Source of the DNA: Hirudinaria manillensis
Taxonomy: Eukaryota > Annelida > Clitellata > Hirudinida > Hirudinidae
Length of the DNA stretch: 64,000 bases
Direction of reading: 5' to 3'
Assembly (NCBI GenBank): GCA_034509925.1
Contig: CM067527.1
Location: 13,170,501-13,234,500 of the forward strand
The translations under genes were made by a program, and so were the position numbers. Positions 1 to 11,998 of the stretch are shown here, one piece after another. Position 1 is the first letter of the stretch. The number at the start of each line of letters is the position of its first letter. Under the pieces are notes generated by a model, which saw only the letters and a list, made by a program, of their open reading frames with translations, made no database searches and was not told where the DNA came from.

Positions 1-187
1 ACCCTGATAGTAATTCTGTCAGATCTTGAAAGAACGGCTTTGTTTCTCCTGGGCATAAAATACATGTCTTTAAGTTCCAAATTACGATTATTATAGAAAT
101 ACATCGACCATTTAATTGTTAATAATTTAATAACAATAGTAATGCTAACAACAACAACTTACGTTTTCATAACATTTAATTTTACAT
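1..187. other. window edge, downstream of the TNFR-like gene
   Basis: AT-rich sequence beyond the stop codon of the minus-strand receptor gene. A short minus-strand stretch below about base 90 stays open and contains Cys-x2-Cys-Pro, but it has no convincing splice acceptor and runs off the edge. No gene is called. Confidence 0.3.
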
Positions 188-2602
188 TCATCTAATGACA
201 ATCATGATTACAATATCACTCGAATATCCACCTGATCCTGGGTAATAGCAGGGAGACTCTATAACACTGGAGTGGAGACTGCTTCCAAGCTCGCTGTGTT
301 CATTGAGGCTATTGCGATCGTCTTCTACAAAGGCATACTCCGAAGACACGAAACTACTGTGCTTACTGGGAACTTTTGGGGGTCTGGCTAATTTGGGCAC
401 GGCAACTGCCGGAGTGGACTTCCCCACCTGGATCTTTAAGGGTGCTAGATTGAGTTGCACTAGCCCTCGGGATTGAGGGGTGCACTCATGAAGGTGGAGG
501 TCGGCAAATTCCTGTCTTACATCTGTCGACATCATAGCCGTCTGCACATTCCGCTTTTGCTTTTTCAGTTTTAACGCTGAAGTTTGAACGGAAGGGAATA
601 GAGTTTTGATTTCAGAAATTTCGTAGATAATAAATGTTATGGTAACCATTTGAGATTAAATTCAATATTTCTATAAATTATTAATTCATGTAAAACATTA
701 GAAAAATAGAGAGAAAAGCTATCTCATTAAAAACAATGAGAGACGTCACCACTAATAAAATGGCCGCTAACTAGATTAGCATCAGCATGGATTATGTCAG
801 GTAATATAAGAAAATATGAGATATTATTGTGCACTTACAAGTTTAATTAAATGCTGTTTTATTAAGCAACCATTGGTAATGAACACTGCTGGTTAAAGTG
901 TGATTTGTTTACAAATGAATGAGAAACTATCACTAAATAGAAAATAATTGAAACAACATCAGCTTTGCATAATAACAGGCTGGATTAATTATATACGCAA
1001 TTAAGTAATAACCAGTAAATTAGTTAATGTAAAAAGTATCATTTAAAAAAGCGAATTATATATAATATGATTATATCACATTAATTTAAAAATGGATTAT
1101 ATAGATAATGTTTGAAACAGTACCTCGATAACAGGTTAAGCATATGATGAGGATGACTACTAGGAAAACCAAGGAAATCACAGAGACAGTAATGGTTATT
1201 ACATTCTTTACAAAATTGTCTTGTTGGGTTTTTGCATTCCTCTCCATATATTCTGAAAATTAATCAGGCCAATGATCAAATTGATGAGTTGAAGACAGAT
1301 TAAAATTCAAACCAAAACCAAATTTAAAATCGATATTTTTGTAATAAATTTAAAGTAAATTTAAAATCAATATTTAATGAGTTTTCTCAATAATTTCCTG
1401 AAATCATATTGTTGAGGTTGGAGAATGCACTCACTCAAGCCTGCCACCCATGGTTTTGCACCACTATGTTGTAATACCAAACGAAAGAATGGTCAGAATA
1501 ACTAAATCTATTCTAATAAAGAAACCTTGGCCTCCAAATAAATAGTATGAATAATGGAATAATTAAAAAAAATTAAAGATGTAAATTATGTTTCTTCCCA
1601 GAAATGAAGTCTGTAATATTTCTATGTTTTAAAAATGTAAGTTTCCATGGAATATAATCCATGCCAAACTTAACCCAATTGTTTTTTTTTTTATAAGTTT
1701 AATTCAAGGGATGTTTGTTTCTACAGGTGATACTTGTTAAAATCCAAATATAGTACTGCATAATATTTGCAGACTAAAATGCTCTTGTATGACACAATGA
1801 ATGAAGTTTGACTTTAGTGGTACATGCTTCCTTCATAACATAAAAACTTCATTGGTTGCAAGTCAAGTCAGAAACATTCCATTTTCTATTTTAGAATTGT
1901 TAAATTTGCCTAAATAGAGAATAAATATTAATAATACATAATAAACTAAGTATTTAATTGACTTAGTCCATCGAAATCAATTGAGTGTTATTCCAGGAAG
2001 TCAAAATAGGCCACTAAACGTTAAAATTTACTTTGTCATCACCTAAAGAACTTACCCATTGAAAGAACATAATTCATGTTCTGCTAGTGAAGGCTGTTCT
2101 ATCCTTTAATGATATTATTGGGCAATTATCACAGAATAACAAATATTTCACATAAACATTAACTTGTAATGTATTGGACCACATTAATAAAAATCAATTA
2201 ACTATAATCAAATGAAAATATAATAACAAATATGTCGTCAATCATATTATTATATTGCTAATATTATAATATATTATTATATTAATATCAATTATATTAT
2301 TATGTTATATTATTATATTATTATTGCAATTGTAACCAATAGTGAAACTGGTTGTCTTTTAATTGATATTTCAGTTTGCAAAGACTTGGGTGTGACATTT
2401 TCAAGAAGCAATTTTTTTAAAGTGAAATTTTAAGATGAAAATCGCAATAATCGATGAGGAGAAAAATATCTTTAAAAGAAATGGTTTTAAAGTTAATCCA
2501 ATTCTAATAATCCTAAGGTCTTAGAAATTAATAAAGAAGTTCTTATTAAGCATTACCTTATTGAGCTGCTAAAAATAGAGCCTCTAAGAATCCCAAAAAG
2601 AA

Positions 2603-2658
<56 letters not shown>

Positions 2659-4187
2659 CAAGACTAGAATGAATGACTAGAATATGCCTGCTATCTTCTC
2701 TGACACTCTACATGTGGGAACATGTACAAATGAATTAAACTTGTTTTTTTTTTAAATACTACCAGAGAAACTGCCAGATTTCATCATTTGAAATCCTTTT
2801 CTTGAAAATCCTTTATAATAGACTTCTCATGCCATGCTCAATGTTGCACATAATCCAGCAAGTCAAAGTTAAAATAGTTTTCCTTTGAATTTAAGTACAA
2901 CTTAGGTTAAGGCTACTTTAGCCATAGGTTTAACCCATTCCCAAGACAAATGTAATTTCATCCCCATGTTACATGCAAATGAGACATTAACAAACTTACA
3001 ACCCTCCATAGTGTAATTTCCCACAATCAGAACTTTCATTTTGCTTACACAACTTTTCATCTTTTATTTCAAGTATAAATAAATGATTTGTCCAAAAATG
3101 AGCTTAAAATAATGTTGTTTTGTAATTGTTGTTATTAATTCCATAATTTGTTGATTTTTAATTCAAGTTAATAGTTATCCTTTAGAACTTACAAATTTAT
3201 CTACTGCCATGTTCACATGGCCAAGATAATTTGCTCAAAGTGATGAACAACTCTGAAATTTCCAACAATCCTTAATGTGATTTGTCATTATTTTTAGAAT
3301 GCAATTATATTGCAACCACGACAATCTTTTCTCTCGGACACTTGGTAAGTACAATTTCCAATGAGTTGATTTCCATGAATTTAGACAAACATTTTAATTG
3401 GGCATATATTACTCACATTAACAAAACAGTTTGGAAGGTTCAACTATTTGCAATGGCTATCAAATGATATGCTTGCAAATGACCATGTGTGGCTAATAAA
3501 ATAAACGCCTAAACCCAAACATGTATGATAAGTGCAAATTAAAATAAACTATAGGTGTCAGCTCCATGATATTATTACTGCACATAAACACCTTGCCAAA
3601 ATGGCTAAGTATTATTAAAAGATTTAAATATTTAAAAAGATTTAAACATTTAAACCACAAATAACTTATTTACTCCATGGAATAACACAAAGACTTCAAA
3701 CTATACGAAGTTGCATAATCCTAAAATACCTTGCCCTTAAAAACAAATAAAAATCATAACAAGCCTTTTTGTGATCATTTTCTTTGATGTAACTATGAGA
3801 CAACCATTTAATTAAGAAGTATGTTTGTCCAAAAGAAGTATCCAAACTAGATGCAGAATTGTCGAGTCACGATCAAACTTTAATGCATCAAACAGTTGGG
3901 CAATTGTGAATTAATAAAAATCAGATGAAACAGTTAATTACAACCGCTTCAGTCAAAATCTATGTCCCCAAAGGTGCAATGGTATAGAATTTTTTGAATG
4001 AATTAAATTCATTGAATTTAATAATAATTATTATTATTATAATTATAAAAGAACAAAAACCTTTGCATAATTCTTCGCAAAGTCCTTCCTGCGTCTCCGG
4101 GCCGCTGCAGAAATCTTTGCACGGCTGACACGACTTAACGGCATGATCAAAGAAAAAGTCCGTGTCGCAGTTAGATGGGGAAGTCAT
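188..4187 (-). CDS. BCMA/TACI-like single-CRD TNF receptor, type III membrane protein
   Basis: Three coding exons are seen on the minus strand: 4187-4061, 1252-1124 and 576-188, both introns in phase 1, giving 214 residues. Exon 1 holds one cysteine-rich domain (residues 7-41) with spacing C-x12-C-x2-C-x3-C-x9-C-x3-C and the motif FFD after the first Cys. Known human BCMA has C-x12-C-x2-C-x3-C-x8-C-x3-C with YFD at the same place. Exon 2 encodes a short stem and one membrane helix (about residues 60-83, Val/Ile/Leu-rich, ending in Cys-Tyr-Arg). Exon 3 encodes a basic start and a Ser/Pro-rich tail of about 130 residues. No signal peptide precedes the domain: the chosen ATG lies 6 codons before the first Cys, in an exon whose acceptor is at 4190-4191, which matches the leaderless type III topology of BCMA. 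The CRD / TM / tail exon plan is also that of TNFRSF17. A classical TRAF-binding motif is not obvious. Inferred role: receptor for a BAFF/APRIL- or Eiger-like TNF ligand. Arthropod Grindelwald-type receptors are the main alternative relatives. Confidence 0.72.
2603..2656. repeat. (AAT)n microsatellite in the TNFR-like gene intron
   Basis: About 18 perfect AAT units inside intron 1 of the receptor gene. The surrounding intron (1253-4060) is AT-rich, includes an (ATT)-rich block near 2230-2330, and shows no other supported feature. Confidence 0.95.
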
Positions 4188-4651
4188 ATCTAGAGAACGT
4201 AACATTCTTAAACCCGACACCATCAGTCATTTAGTACAATTAACTTGTTTCGTGAGGTTCGATCAGTTCAAATACTTAGATTATTGATTTAATTGATAAA
4301 CTTAAAAAAGAAATAATTGTCAGAAATAAAGATCAATCCAAAAGATTGGAACGACCGAAGATTGTCAAAATAAATCAAATGCTGAAAAAGCAGAACCACG
4401 GGAAATCCCAAAAGCTAATCGACGTCCATTAAGAATAAAAGTTATGTCAAAGCAAAATTAAAAGTCGAAATATTATTAATATAATACTATGTCAATATTT
4501 AGTTTAGTTTTTAAGCAAATTGTTATTTTTTTTCTGTTCTAGAATTAATAAATCACAGATTTTTATTAAATTTATTTTAAATAACTTTTTAATTACTGTA
4601 ATAAATTATTAAATTTTTAATTACAAAAATAAACTAAAATTTATTTCTTAC

Positions 4652-4868
4652 TTGTGTGGAGTATCTATTTCTGAAGTCCACCCAACCAACCGTACAGCCG
4701 TTACGCAACCAACGACTAGGTGGCCACGCTAACCATTTTATTTTTAATGGATTTCTCTGCTATATGCTCGTTCCACACAATCTAACCGAAAATACTTCAC
4801 CGAACGTTCGGAATCTCTGCTCACCAATTTTATTGACCAATTTGCTGAATTTCATTTATGCCAAGTAA
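4652..4868 (-). other. possible 5' noncoding exon of the TNFR-like gene
   Basis: A strong minus-strand donor (GTAAGA) begins at 4651, directly upstream of the receptor's first coding exon (acceptor at 4190-4191). The sequence before the donor is more GC-rich than its surroundings, but no frame reads through with an ATG and a signal peptide, so a noncoding first exon is the simplest reading. The upstream limit given here is arbitrary. Confidence 0.3.
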
Positions 4869-6227
4869 CTTGGTCACAGCCATATTATGCAGGGAGGCAA
4901 GCTGATATCAGATTGATAAGAAAAGATTGAATCATTTATTGAAGTTAACCAGAAAAATCGATTACAGCATCAATTTGTCAATTTTGAATAATAGACGAAA
5001 AGTTTAAAGTGTCAGTTCTACTGGGATACATGTTAGAATTGTCTATTACATAGATTATACAAATACACGAGTGTCAGGGTGTCACTGTTTTCACAAAGGA
5101 TCCTTTTCGTTTGTTCGTTTCGGTAATTTCAGCAAATGCTCCTTTCATGTTGCACCTAAACAGTTTTTGGATGCAGGTGGCTTCTCGTGTTTGTGTCCGG
5201 TCACAATTCTCGGTGCTTTGGTGGTTCGCGTATCCTTTGCCTGGGGTAACCTGCCATGGTCCAGGCAACTAAGAGACATGATCGAGATGACCTGAATTCT
5301 TCTATTTTTCGGGCCGCTCCAAAGTTTTCTATCGAGTTTCCCGGTCTCGGCATTAGTGAGGATTCTGTGATGTCCCTTATTGCTGGAGGCTGCTCATGAG
5401 TGAGTCAGTCTTCTGCTGCACTGGGCACAGTCTGCAGTTAAATGAGTATGCTGTGACTGCAGTTGAGATGTCTCACCGTGTTGTGTGTCTGGAAGGACAG
5501 TCTGCAGAGCATGCACTGCTTTTCCAAGCTGTCGAAGGGGACAGAGAAAGTGTACATGAGTGGTGAGCTGGGCCCAGTTAAGACTGCTAGGTGTCGTTTT
5601 TGCTATAATTAGACTAGTAAAAATTAATACTTTCTCATCAATATCAAGAAAGATGGATGAAGGCAGAATTAATCAAATCCACGATGCTATTAACTGTTTT
5701 ATTAGAACGCTTAAGTTAAAAGCGTTTTTTAAAAATAATTCTCTTAGAAGCGATGGCTTTAAAATACCGAGTGTGTGGGAACCACCTCTCGAGTCTCTTA
5801 GTTCCAACACGAGGAGAATTCTCGACGACATAATAAGTTCTATCAAACAATGAATAAATTCATTATGAGGGATGCTTGACTCGAGTCGCACTTCTTTTAG
5901 AACATTGAACAAAATCACGCATGGTTTTTCTGATTACATAAGCATCAATAAAATTGCCAACAAGTCAATCACTATTCCAAAGGCCCCCCAAAAACATTTT
6001 TCTTCAATAAAAACAACTCATGAATTCTATTGCTAAAAGCCTGATCAGTATTTTACATAGATGCAGAAACCAACAAGCAAGGAAACCTGTCAACCACGAT
6101 GCCCCCAGACCAATAGGAAACCGAAAAAGTCCAAAGGCCACGATTGGACGCCTGCTCCTCACATCAATGGGCTCTTGTATATCAACTTGAACTTAGGTCC
6201 GTCCTCAGCTATCGCTCTGATGACGAC
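4869..6227. other. intergenic, possible repeat-derived DNA
   Basis: No gene is recognised. The stretch 5060-5860 is clearly more GC-rich than its flanks and carries short open frames. The best is plus-strand 5653-5853 from ATG, 66 codons, Lys/Ser/Leu-rich and ending in a Ser-Ile-Lys-Gln tail. It resembles nothing I know. Because the Merlin relic follows directly, I suspect this is transposon-derived sequence. Confidence 0.35.
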
Positions 6228-6743
6228 CCAAAAGTGCTAAGTGATTACTGAGGACAGAGTATTATTTGGTGTTTTCTGAATAAACATTTTTTGAAAAAAC
6301 GAATCTCGTGGCACTGATATATAAACAAATACATAACTCATTATCAAGAAACTCGATAATAAACTTAAAAAACTGTTGCACGGGTAAGTATCAATGGATT
6401 GTGTCAAGGTCTAGGCTGACTCAACAAAGGTGTTTGACCCAAAGGACTGGGACACACATAGGAAGCTTGTGGACAACATGATGTTCCACATCATACAGAG
6501 TTCTACATTATCTGCAAATTGCAAATCAACGTACAGAACTGGACTGGCAGAATCCTGGACCTTTGGACCGAGGCCCACCGCTTCGATAAAAATTTTATTA
6601 GAGGTCAGATGGAAATCTAACCTTGCATTTGCATGGAATAAACACAACCAGAATAAAATCTTAATTTTGCTTCAGTGGCCTTTGCGAACGCAACCAAGCG
6701 CACGGTACAAGATTTCCAGTAAGGATTTGGAACACAAACGGAG

Positions 6744-6992
6744 GTGATTCAATGGGCAATGGACCATGGTTTGCTGGCCAGAAGTTGTTTCTGTCGCTGC
6801 ACTGGGGTGGACATCCCAATGAGATTAGGGCAGAAAGCCAGTGTCAGCAACGGATACACATGGCGATGCCTGACCTGTCGTTCCACCAAAACGATCAGGG
6901 AGGGCAGCTTCTACAAGGCCAACAACCTATCGTTGCAAACATGCATCAATGAAAGAATTTACTTTTTACCCGGTTATAAATTCGATAGCTAG
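6744..6992 (+). pseudogene. Merlin transposase, N-terminal fragment
   Basis: The frame starts at a GTG and reads Trp-Ala-Met-Asp-His-Gly-Leu-Leu, then CxC, then Gly-Tyr-Thr-Trp-Arg-Cys-x2-Cys, Ile-Arg-x-Gly-Ser-Phe and Leu-Ser-Leu-Gln. This is the N-terminal zinc-binding-like region usual in ISXO2/Merlin transposases. A GTTATA donor-like site near 6971 and an acceptor at 7039-7040 would join it to the following helix segment, which suggests that the ancestral gene had an intron here. Confidence 0.65.
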
Positions 6993-7040
6993 ACATACAT
7001 GGTGTGTTCTAAAATGACGTTTTGATTTTTTGAATTGCAG

Positions 7041-7129
7041 TTGACTTACTATTGGTCGTTTGGCGATATCAGTCAAGCGGCCATTGGGTTGCTCCTGGAT
7101 ATCGACACTGACCATACGCTCCCCAATTG
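7041..7129 (+). pseudogene. Merlin transposase, second fragment
   Basis: After TTGAATTGCAG the frame gives Leu-Thr-Tyr-Tyr-Trp-Ser-Phe-Gly-Asp-Ile-Ser and then Ala-Ile-Gly-Leu-Leu-Leu before a stop. It corresponds to the aromatic-rich helix with a Ser-x-x-x-Ala pattern that follows the cysteine region in Merlin/IS1595 proteins. The first catalytic Asp expected after this point was not found. Confidence 0.5.
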
Positions 7130-8420
7130 ATGCAATGGTTTTAGTATTACCTTTTCAATGGTGTTTGTGCTTGCTGATGCCTTCGTATGTGTTGAGAATT
7201 TTATTGTTTCCATTCATTGTCGTGATTTTGCCCCTGCTGCTATGAAACCGTTCCCTTTTGTCTTGTTCAACACTAAACTTGTGGGGCTTTTGTTTCTATT
7301 GGTGGATGTTTCAACAACCCAAAAGCACTATGCGTTTACTGAGGACAGAGCATTATTTTGTGTTTTCTGAATAAACTCTCGAAAAAATGAATCTCATGGC
7401 ATTGAAATATTTTTTTAAGAAGCTCACAGACAACATGTCACATCATACAGAGTTCTACATTAATTCTTGCAAATCAATGCACAGAACTGAAATGGTAGAA
7501 TGCTGGACCTTTGGACCGAGACTCACCGGCTTTGATAAAAATTTTATTAGAGGTCAGATGGAAATCTAACAGTGGCAAAGGTCATGGATAACCACAAACT
7601 TGCATTTGCATGGAATAAACACAACTAGATTGCGAAGGAACTCCAGGTATTTTTGCCTCTTTGTGATGTCAAGGAGGAAATGCTCCAGGCTAAACATCCT
7701 CGAACGAAATGGTATGCACTGAAACACAAAGGTCAAGCATTGCAGAAAGTGTGAATATGAAAATGAAACCACCCCCACATCCTAAACCACTGCAAGCCGG
7801 GCACGGTTGCCGAAACTAGACACCACAACAACGTCAGGGCTACTGTCGTGGTATCATTGGATAACTTCGACCCCAAAAACCTAATATCATTCCAAGTGCT
7901 AGATATTCCAAGGCGCAAAGATGCAAACCTTGCTTGTGAGCTAGGTCATTTGGTACTTGAGGGAGATTTATTTCGCCCACATACAACCTTCCAAAATATC
8001 TAACTGCACTTCCAACGCTGCCAAGGCAAACCTGGCAGAAGATCAAGTCATGGACTGTGAAAAATAATAAGAAACAGCATTCACATTGAAAAAAATGGCC
8101 AAAAAACACAAACGTTGTAATATGGCATAAAACCTAGTAAATGGGTATCGTTCTGACATTACATAATAGCTACTCTGCTGGAAAAACTTTTCGTGGACCA
8201 GTAGAACCCCAATTAACATGAAAAATAAACGAGTAACACCAGCTAAAAAGCCAAGACCCCATCCATCTAATTGACCTGTCCATCAAACGATTAGCTGGCC
8301 TACCGCACAGCTTCAGAGGTACCTACCGATATCAAGCCCACCATCCCCACCCCTGTTATTGATCGAATTGACCGCCAACCCGAACCTCTTGGACGATCAA
8401 ATTTTGGAACAGAAACATTC

Positions 8421-8925
8421 CACATTCCCCCTGTCCCATAAAGGAGGTCCCTGTGCCATCCCTAGTACCAGTTAGGCATGAGTCTGACCAGTAGTCAAGA
8501 GAAAACAGGTTTGTACCTTTTTTCTGCCATCAATACGTTTAGCATTAAACAGAACATGGCGGTTGCAAAAATTTCCAAAATCCTGCACACCATTTTATGC
8601 TTAGCATTCTGTAAAAGAGACATTGTAAACTACGATTGCCTAAAGAAAAAAAAATTAGTCAATGGCGAGAGAATTCCACATTCCCCCTGTCCCATAAAGG
8701 AGGTCCCTAGCACCAGCTAGGCAAGAGTCTGACTGGTAGTCAAGAGAAAACAGGTTTGTACCTTTTTTCTGCCATCAATACGTTTAGCATTAAGCAGAAC
8801 ATGGCGGGTGCAAAAATTTCCAAAATCCTGCACACCATTTTATGCTTAGCATTCTGTAAAAGAGACATCGTAAACTACGATTGCCTAAAGAAAAAAAAAT
8901 TAGTCAATGGCGAGAGAATTCCACC
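8421..8925 (+). repeat. tandem duplication, unit about 256 bp
   Basis: The unit beginning CACATTCCCCCTGTCCCATA at 8421 recurs at 8677 with only a few substitutions and one deletion of about 10 bp near its start. Both copies run to GCGAGAGAATTCCAC. High identity shows the duplication is recent compared with the decay of the surrounding transposon. Confidence 0.95.
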
Positions 8926-9600
8926 ATTATAATTCAGGGGACCCACAAAACATAGCATCCCTATTATGTAAAGAGATTAAGTTGGATAGTTCTGCTAAGA
9001 ATCCATAAATTTTTTGCTGTTGAAACCAGACTGTTATAATTCCTGGGATATATTTTCTGTGGTCATAGGTCATAAATTAGAATCCCAATTTTAGAATACC
9101 TTCTACAATGAAATTGGAGGTGAAGTATTTTATTTCTCATTCTAACCCTAAACCCAAACTCCAAATCTACCTTAGGTTCCTAGATGACCTCTTCTTAATT
9201 TGCAAGAGATATAGATGTACAGAAACTTAGAATACTAAACAACAACATAAATAACATAATGCCAGGAATCACAATAGAACTCAAAATGAACAAGGATAGG
9301 GTGAATCTCTTAAATGTCAGTCTTCAGGGAACCAGATCAGTCAGTCAGGACAAAGGCTATCAAGGAAACAAACAACAGACTATTACTTCCTCCTGACATC
9401 CAGAGCATAGCTTTAAAGGATTAATCAAGTCACGAACCCCTAAAAACAAACTGATAGCAGGATAAAACACTAAAACCATAATTTAGGTAAAAACATTAGG
9501 ACAGGAAATTAAAGAATAAAGAAACATCAAAAGCCAAAAATACACCAAGGCTTAGATAATTCTGTAAATCCATGGAATAAAATTATTTATTACTTTTATT

Positions 9601-9840
9601 TTTCTTTTAATAGGCACTACAATCTGGAGCGATCAGTGGGGCCTGCAGAAACCTCACAGCAGTGGTGGGGCTGGACCACCCCCTTGTTAACCATTCCTTA
9701 ATGTTTGTGACCCCCAACTGCGTCAATACGAACTCCATTGAGAATATGTGTAGATGTGCGAAGGACAAGATAAAAAAATGAGAGGAACTTGTCCGGAGCA
9801 CATCGAATCATCTCGCGGAGTTCCTTTGATACCAAGGGAG
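9601..9840 (+). pseudogene. Merlin transposase, C-terminal catalytic fragment
   Basis: In two adjoining frames, joined by a frameshift near 9640, the plus strand reads Thr-Ile-Trp-Ser-Asp-Gln-Trp, then Asn-Leu-Thr-Ala-Val-Val-Gly-Leu, then VNHSLMFVTP and NTNSIE followed by a Cys/Lys-rich helix. This is the second catalytic Asp and the final catalytic Glu context of the DDE domain in ISXO2/Merlin transposases. The frameshift and downstream in-frame stops mark it as broken. Confidence 0.7.
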
Positions 9841-9899
9841 TTGCTGCTTGAAAGAACACTCAATCTCATGCTGAGATACTAGCCCACATGAATCCTGTA

Positions 9900-11004
9900 C
9901 ATTTTGTAAATAAATATAATGGTTGGAGCTATCATTAATAGTTTGTAATCATAAACTCACAAAACAGTGCCAGCACCCCTAACGAAGGAAATATAAGATG
10001 ACACCCTATCATTTTATTGCTTGATTCAAGCATAGCATATTCCTATCCTTCATGACTTCAGGGTTTTTTTTATACTGAAGAACATGGAGTCAGCCATAAT
10101 ACTCTATTGGAATGGCATAGGACTCCCTGTCAATAAAAACTGCCACTTGTAAAGTGTAAAGATAAATTTACCAAACTTTATTTCGACTCAGAAAGTTGGC
10201 CAAACTGAATTACCCTGATGAAGAGATGATTCAGCATTTGTCTCATGCAGGGTTGCTGATCAAATAACCCCAGCACGAATTATATCTCAATAAAAAGTCG
10301 CAGATAAATTGATTCATATTAGCAGAAAAAGGTCAGGCTAATTCTCCTTTACAATACTTTTGAAGTTTAAGGAAGAATGTTGATTCAAAATGTCATTTTA
10401 TCATAAATTCGACAAGAAAAGCCGAGTCTGATGGCAATGCAAAGACCTAAAACCATTTCAAAATCGAAGTGAAAATAAAATATACCTCCATGCGTTGCAA
10501 GCCGATATTCACATATATGCTCAAGCCACAATAGCTTGTGTACTCGATTAAAATTCAGTCGCATAAAAATTTATTATTTCAACAAGAAAAAATCTCCAAT
10601 CCACCAACCCTCCAGCATAGCCCAACGTCACAAGCCTCCGCAACCCAACTCGGACCGACGCGGAAGCCAAGTTTGGCGGTAAAAGTCTTTGTCCAAGATG
10701 AGCCAATCACATTAAAATTAATTAATTAATAAAGATGCTAGTAATTGATACATATAATTTCATATTTAAAATACATAAAATATGAACAAATAACCATTCA
10801 ATGCGGAAAAATTCCTTTCAATAGGGTCGTTTATTAAGCATCGCATTGCATGACATTACACTATTTTGATTTTTGATTGCAAAGTAAATTTAGAGACAAA
10901 TTTCTGACAACTTTATTTATAATTTACAGTTACTATTTGAAATTTGTAATCGGAGCTCAACAAATAACTTGTTTGTGAATTCACTTTTAGCAAGTAAACA
11001 AGTC
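9900..11004. other. intergenic region upstream of ALG1
   Basis: Mostly AT-rich. The segment 10580-10690 is Pro/Ser-coding in one plus frame but has no start context or family likeness. It presumably holds the ALG1 promoter and 5' UTR; no specific element is recognised. Confidence 0.4.
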
Positions 11005-11960
11005 ATGATGATGACGTTATTGGCGACTTTGTTTGTCGGAAGTATTTTGCTTTTAATTTATCATTTACGATGGAGTAGATCATCGAAAAAAGTGATTTAT
11101 GTGATAGTTTTGGGTGATGTCGGGCGCAGCCCTCGTATGCAATATCATGCGCTATCTCTTGCACTTTCAGGTTTCAGAGTCTTTTTAATCGGATTCCCAG
11201 GTTAGATTTTCTTGCGACAAAATAGAATTAGCATGTTGTAGTAACTTGTCAGTTGCCCATGACATTTTACAATTTTAATATTTATTTCAGATAGATTTGC
11301 ATAAGTTATGAATATCACTTTTAATCACATAGGGTCAAGACCACATAATGATGTTATAAAAAATGAATTAATTCACCTGGCTTATTTACCTACCACTTCA
11401 AATATTTTGAAAGGTAAGTGCATTGAAACAATTTTGGGCTGCTTTCTATTTGATTTAAAAAAAAAAGATTTCAACAATATGGGTGTCACTGTTGTAGGTC
11501 TTCCTCGTCCCCTTAATTTTGTAGCTCCAGTTATTATGAATGCCGTGACTTTATTTACATTACTTGTGTACCTTGCAAGACCAAGTCACATCTTGGTTCA
11601 AGTAGGTACATCTGAAGTATTTCATCTTATCTGGCTGGCTGAAATGAACTTATTTTCATTACCAATGGCAATTTGTCAGACCTAATTTCTAAAGTTCAAA
11701 AATTAGCTTGGCATTGTTGTTATTTAATTTCAGTTTTAGTCATCTTTCATATTATCTTTCTGAAAAATGCTTTTTAGAACCCTCCGTCTATACCTACCAT
11801 GTTTATCTCATGGTTGGTGAGCAGGTTGAGAGGGAGTCGCCTCATCTATGATTGGCACAACTATGGTTATTCCATCATGTCACTTGGATTGGAGGGTTCA
11901 AATAGTCCGTTAGTCCAGATATATGAGTGGTTAGTTGTAACAACTTGGATAATTCTTAAC

Positions 11961-11998
<38 letters not shown>

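Larger units (their letters stand above)
6228..7640 (+). repeat. two diverged direct repeats of about 330-420 bp
   Basis: The segments from 6228 and from 7317 start alike (ACCCAAAAG followed by a shared ACTGAGGACAGAG and TTTTCTGAATAAAC) and continue in parallel, including CATCATACAGAGTTCTACAT, GGACCTTTGGACCGAG and AAAATTTTATTAGAGGTCAG. They differ by scattered substitutions and small indels. The first two transposase fragments lie between the copies. A duplicated element end or a second nested insertion would explain this. Confidence 0.85.
6228..9840 (+). mobile_element. decayed Merlin-type DNA transposon
   Basis: Three pieces of one transposase in the right order identify this element: an N-terminal cysteine-bearing segment (6744-6992), a helix segment beginning Leu-Thr-Tyr-Tyr-Trp after a splice-like acceptor (7041-7127), and a C-terminal segment (about 9601-9780) with the family signature VNHS..FV.P...NTNSIE. 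Merlin elements are eukaryotic relatives of bacterial IS1016/IS1595 (ISXO2-type) insertion sequences. About 2.5 kb of repeats and non-coding sequence lies between the second and third pieces, and stops interrupt the frame, so the copy is dead. I could not find convincing terminal inverted repeats, so the limits are approximate. Confidence 0.7.

Noticed and set aside
11299..11685. Reading 11308-11685 as one ALG1 exon
   Set aside because: The conserved protein requires splicing at 11413/11498 and 11601/11778; the long frame includes intron sequence.
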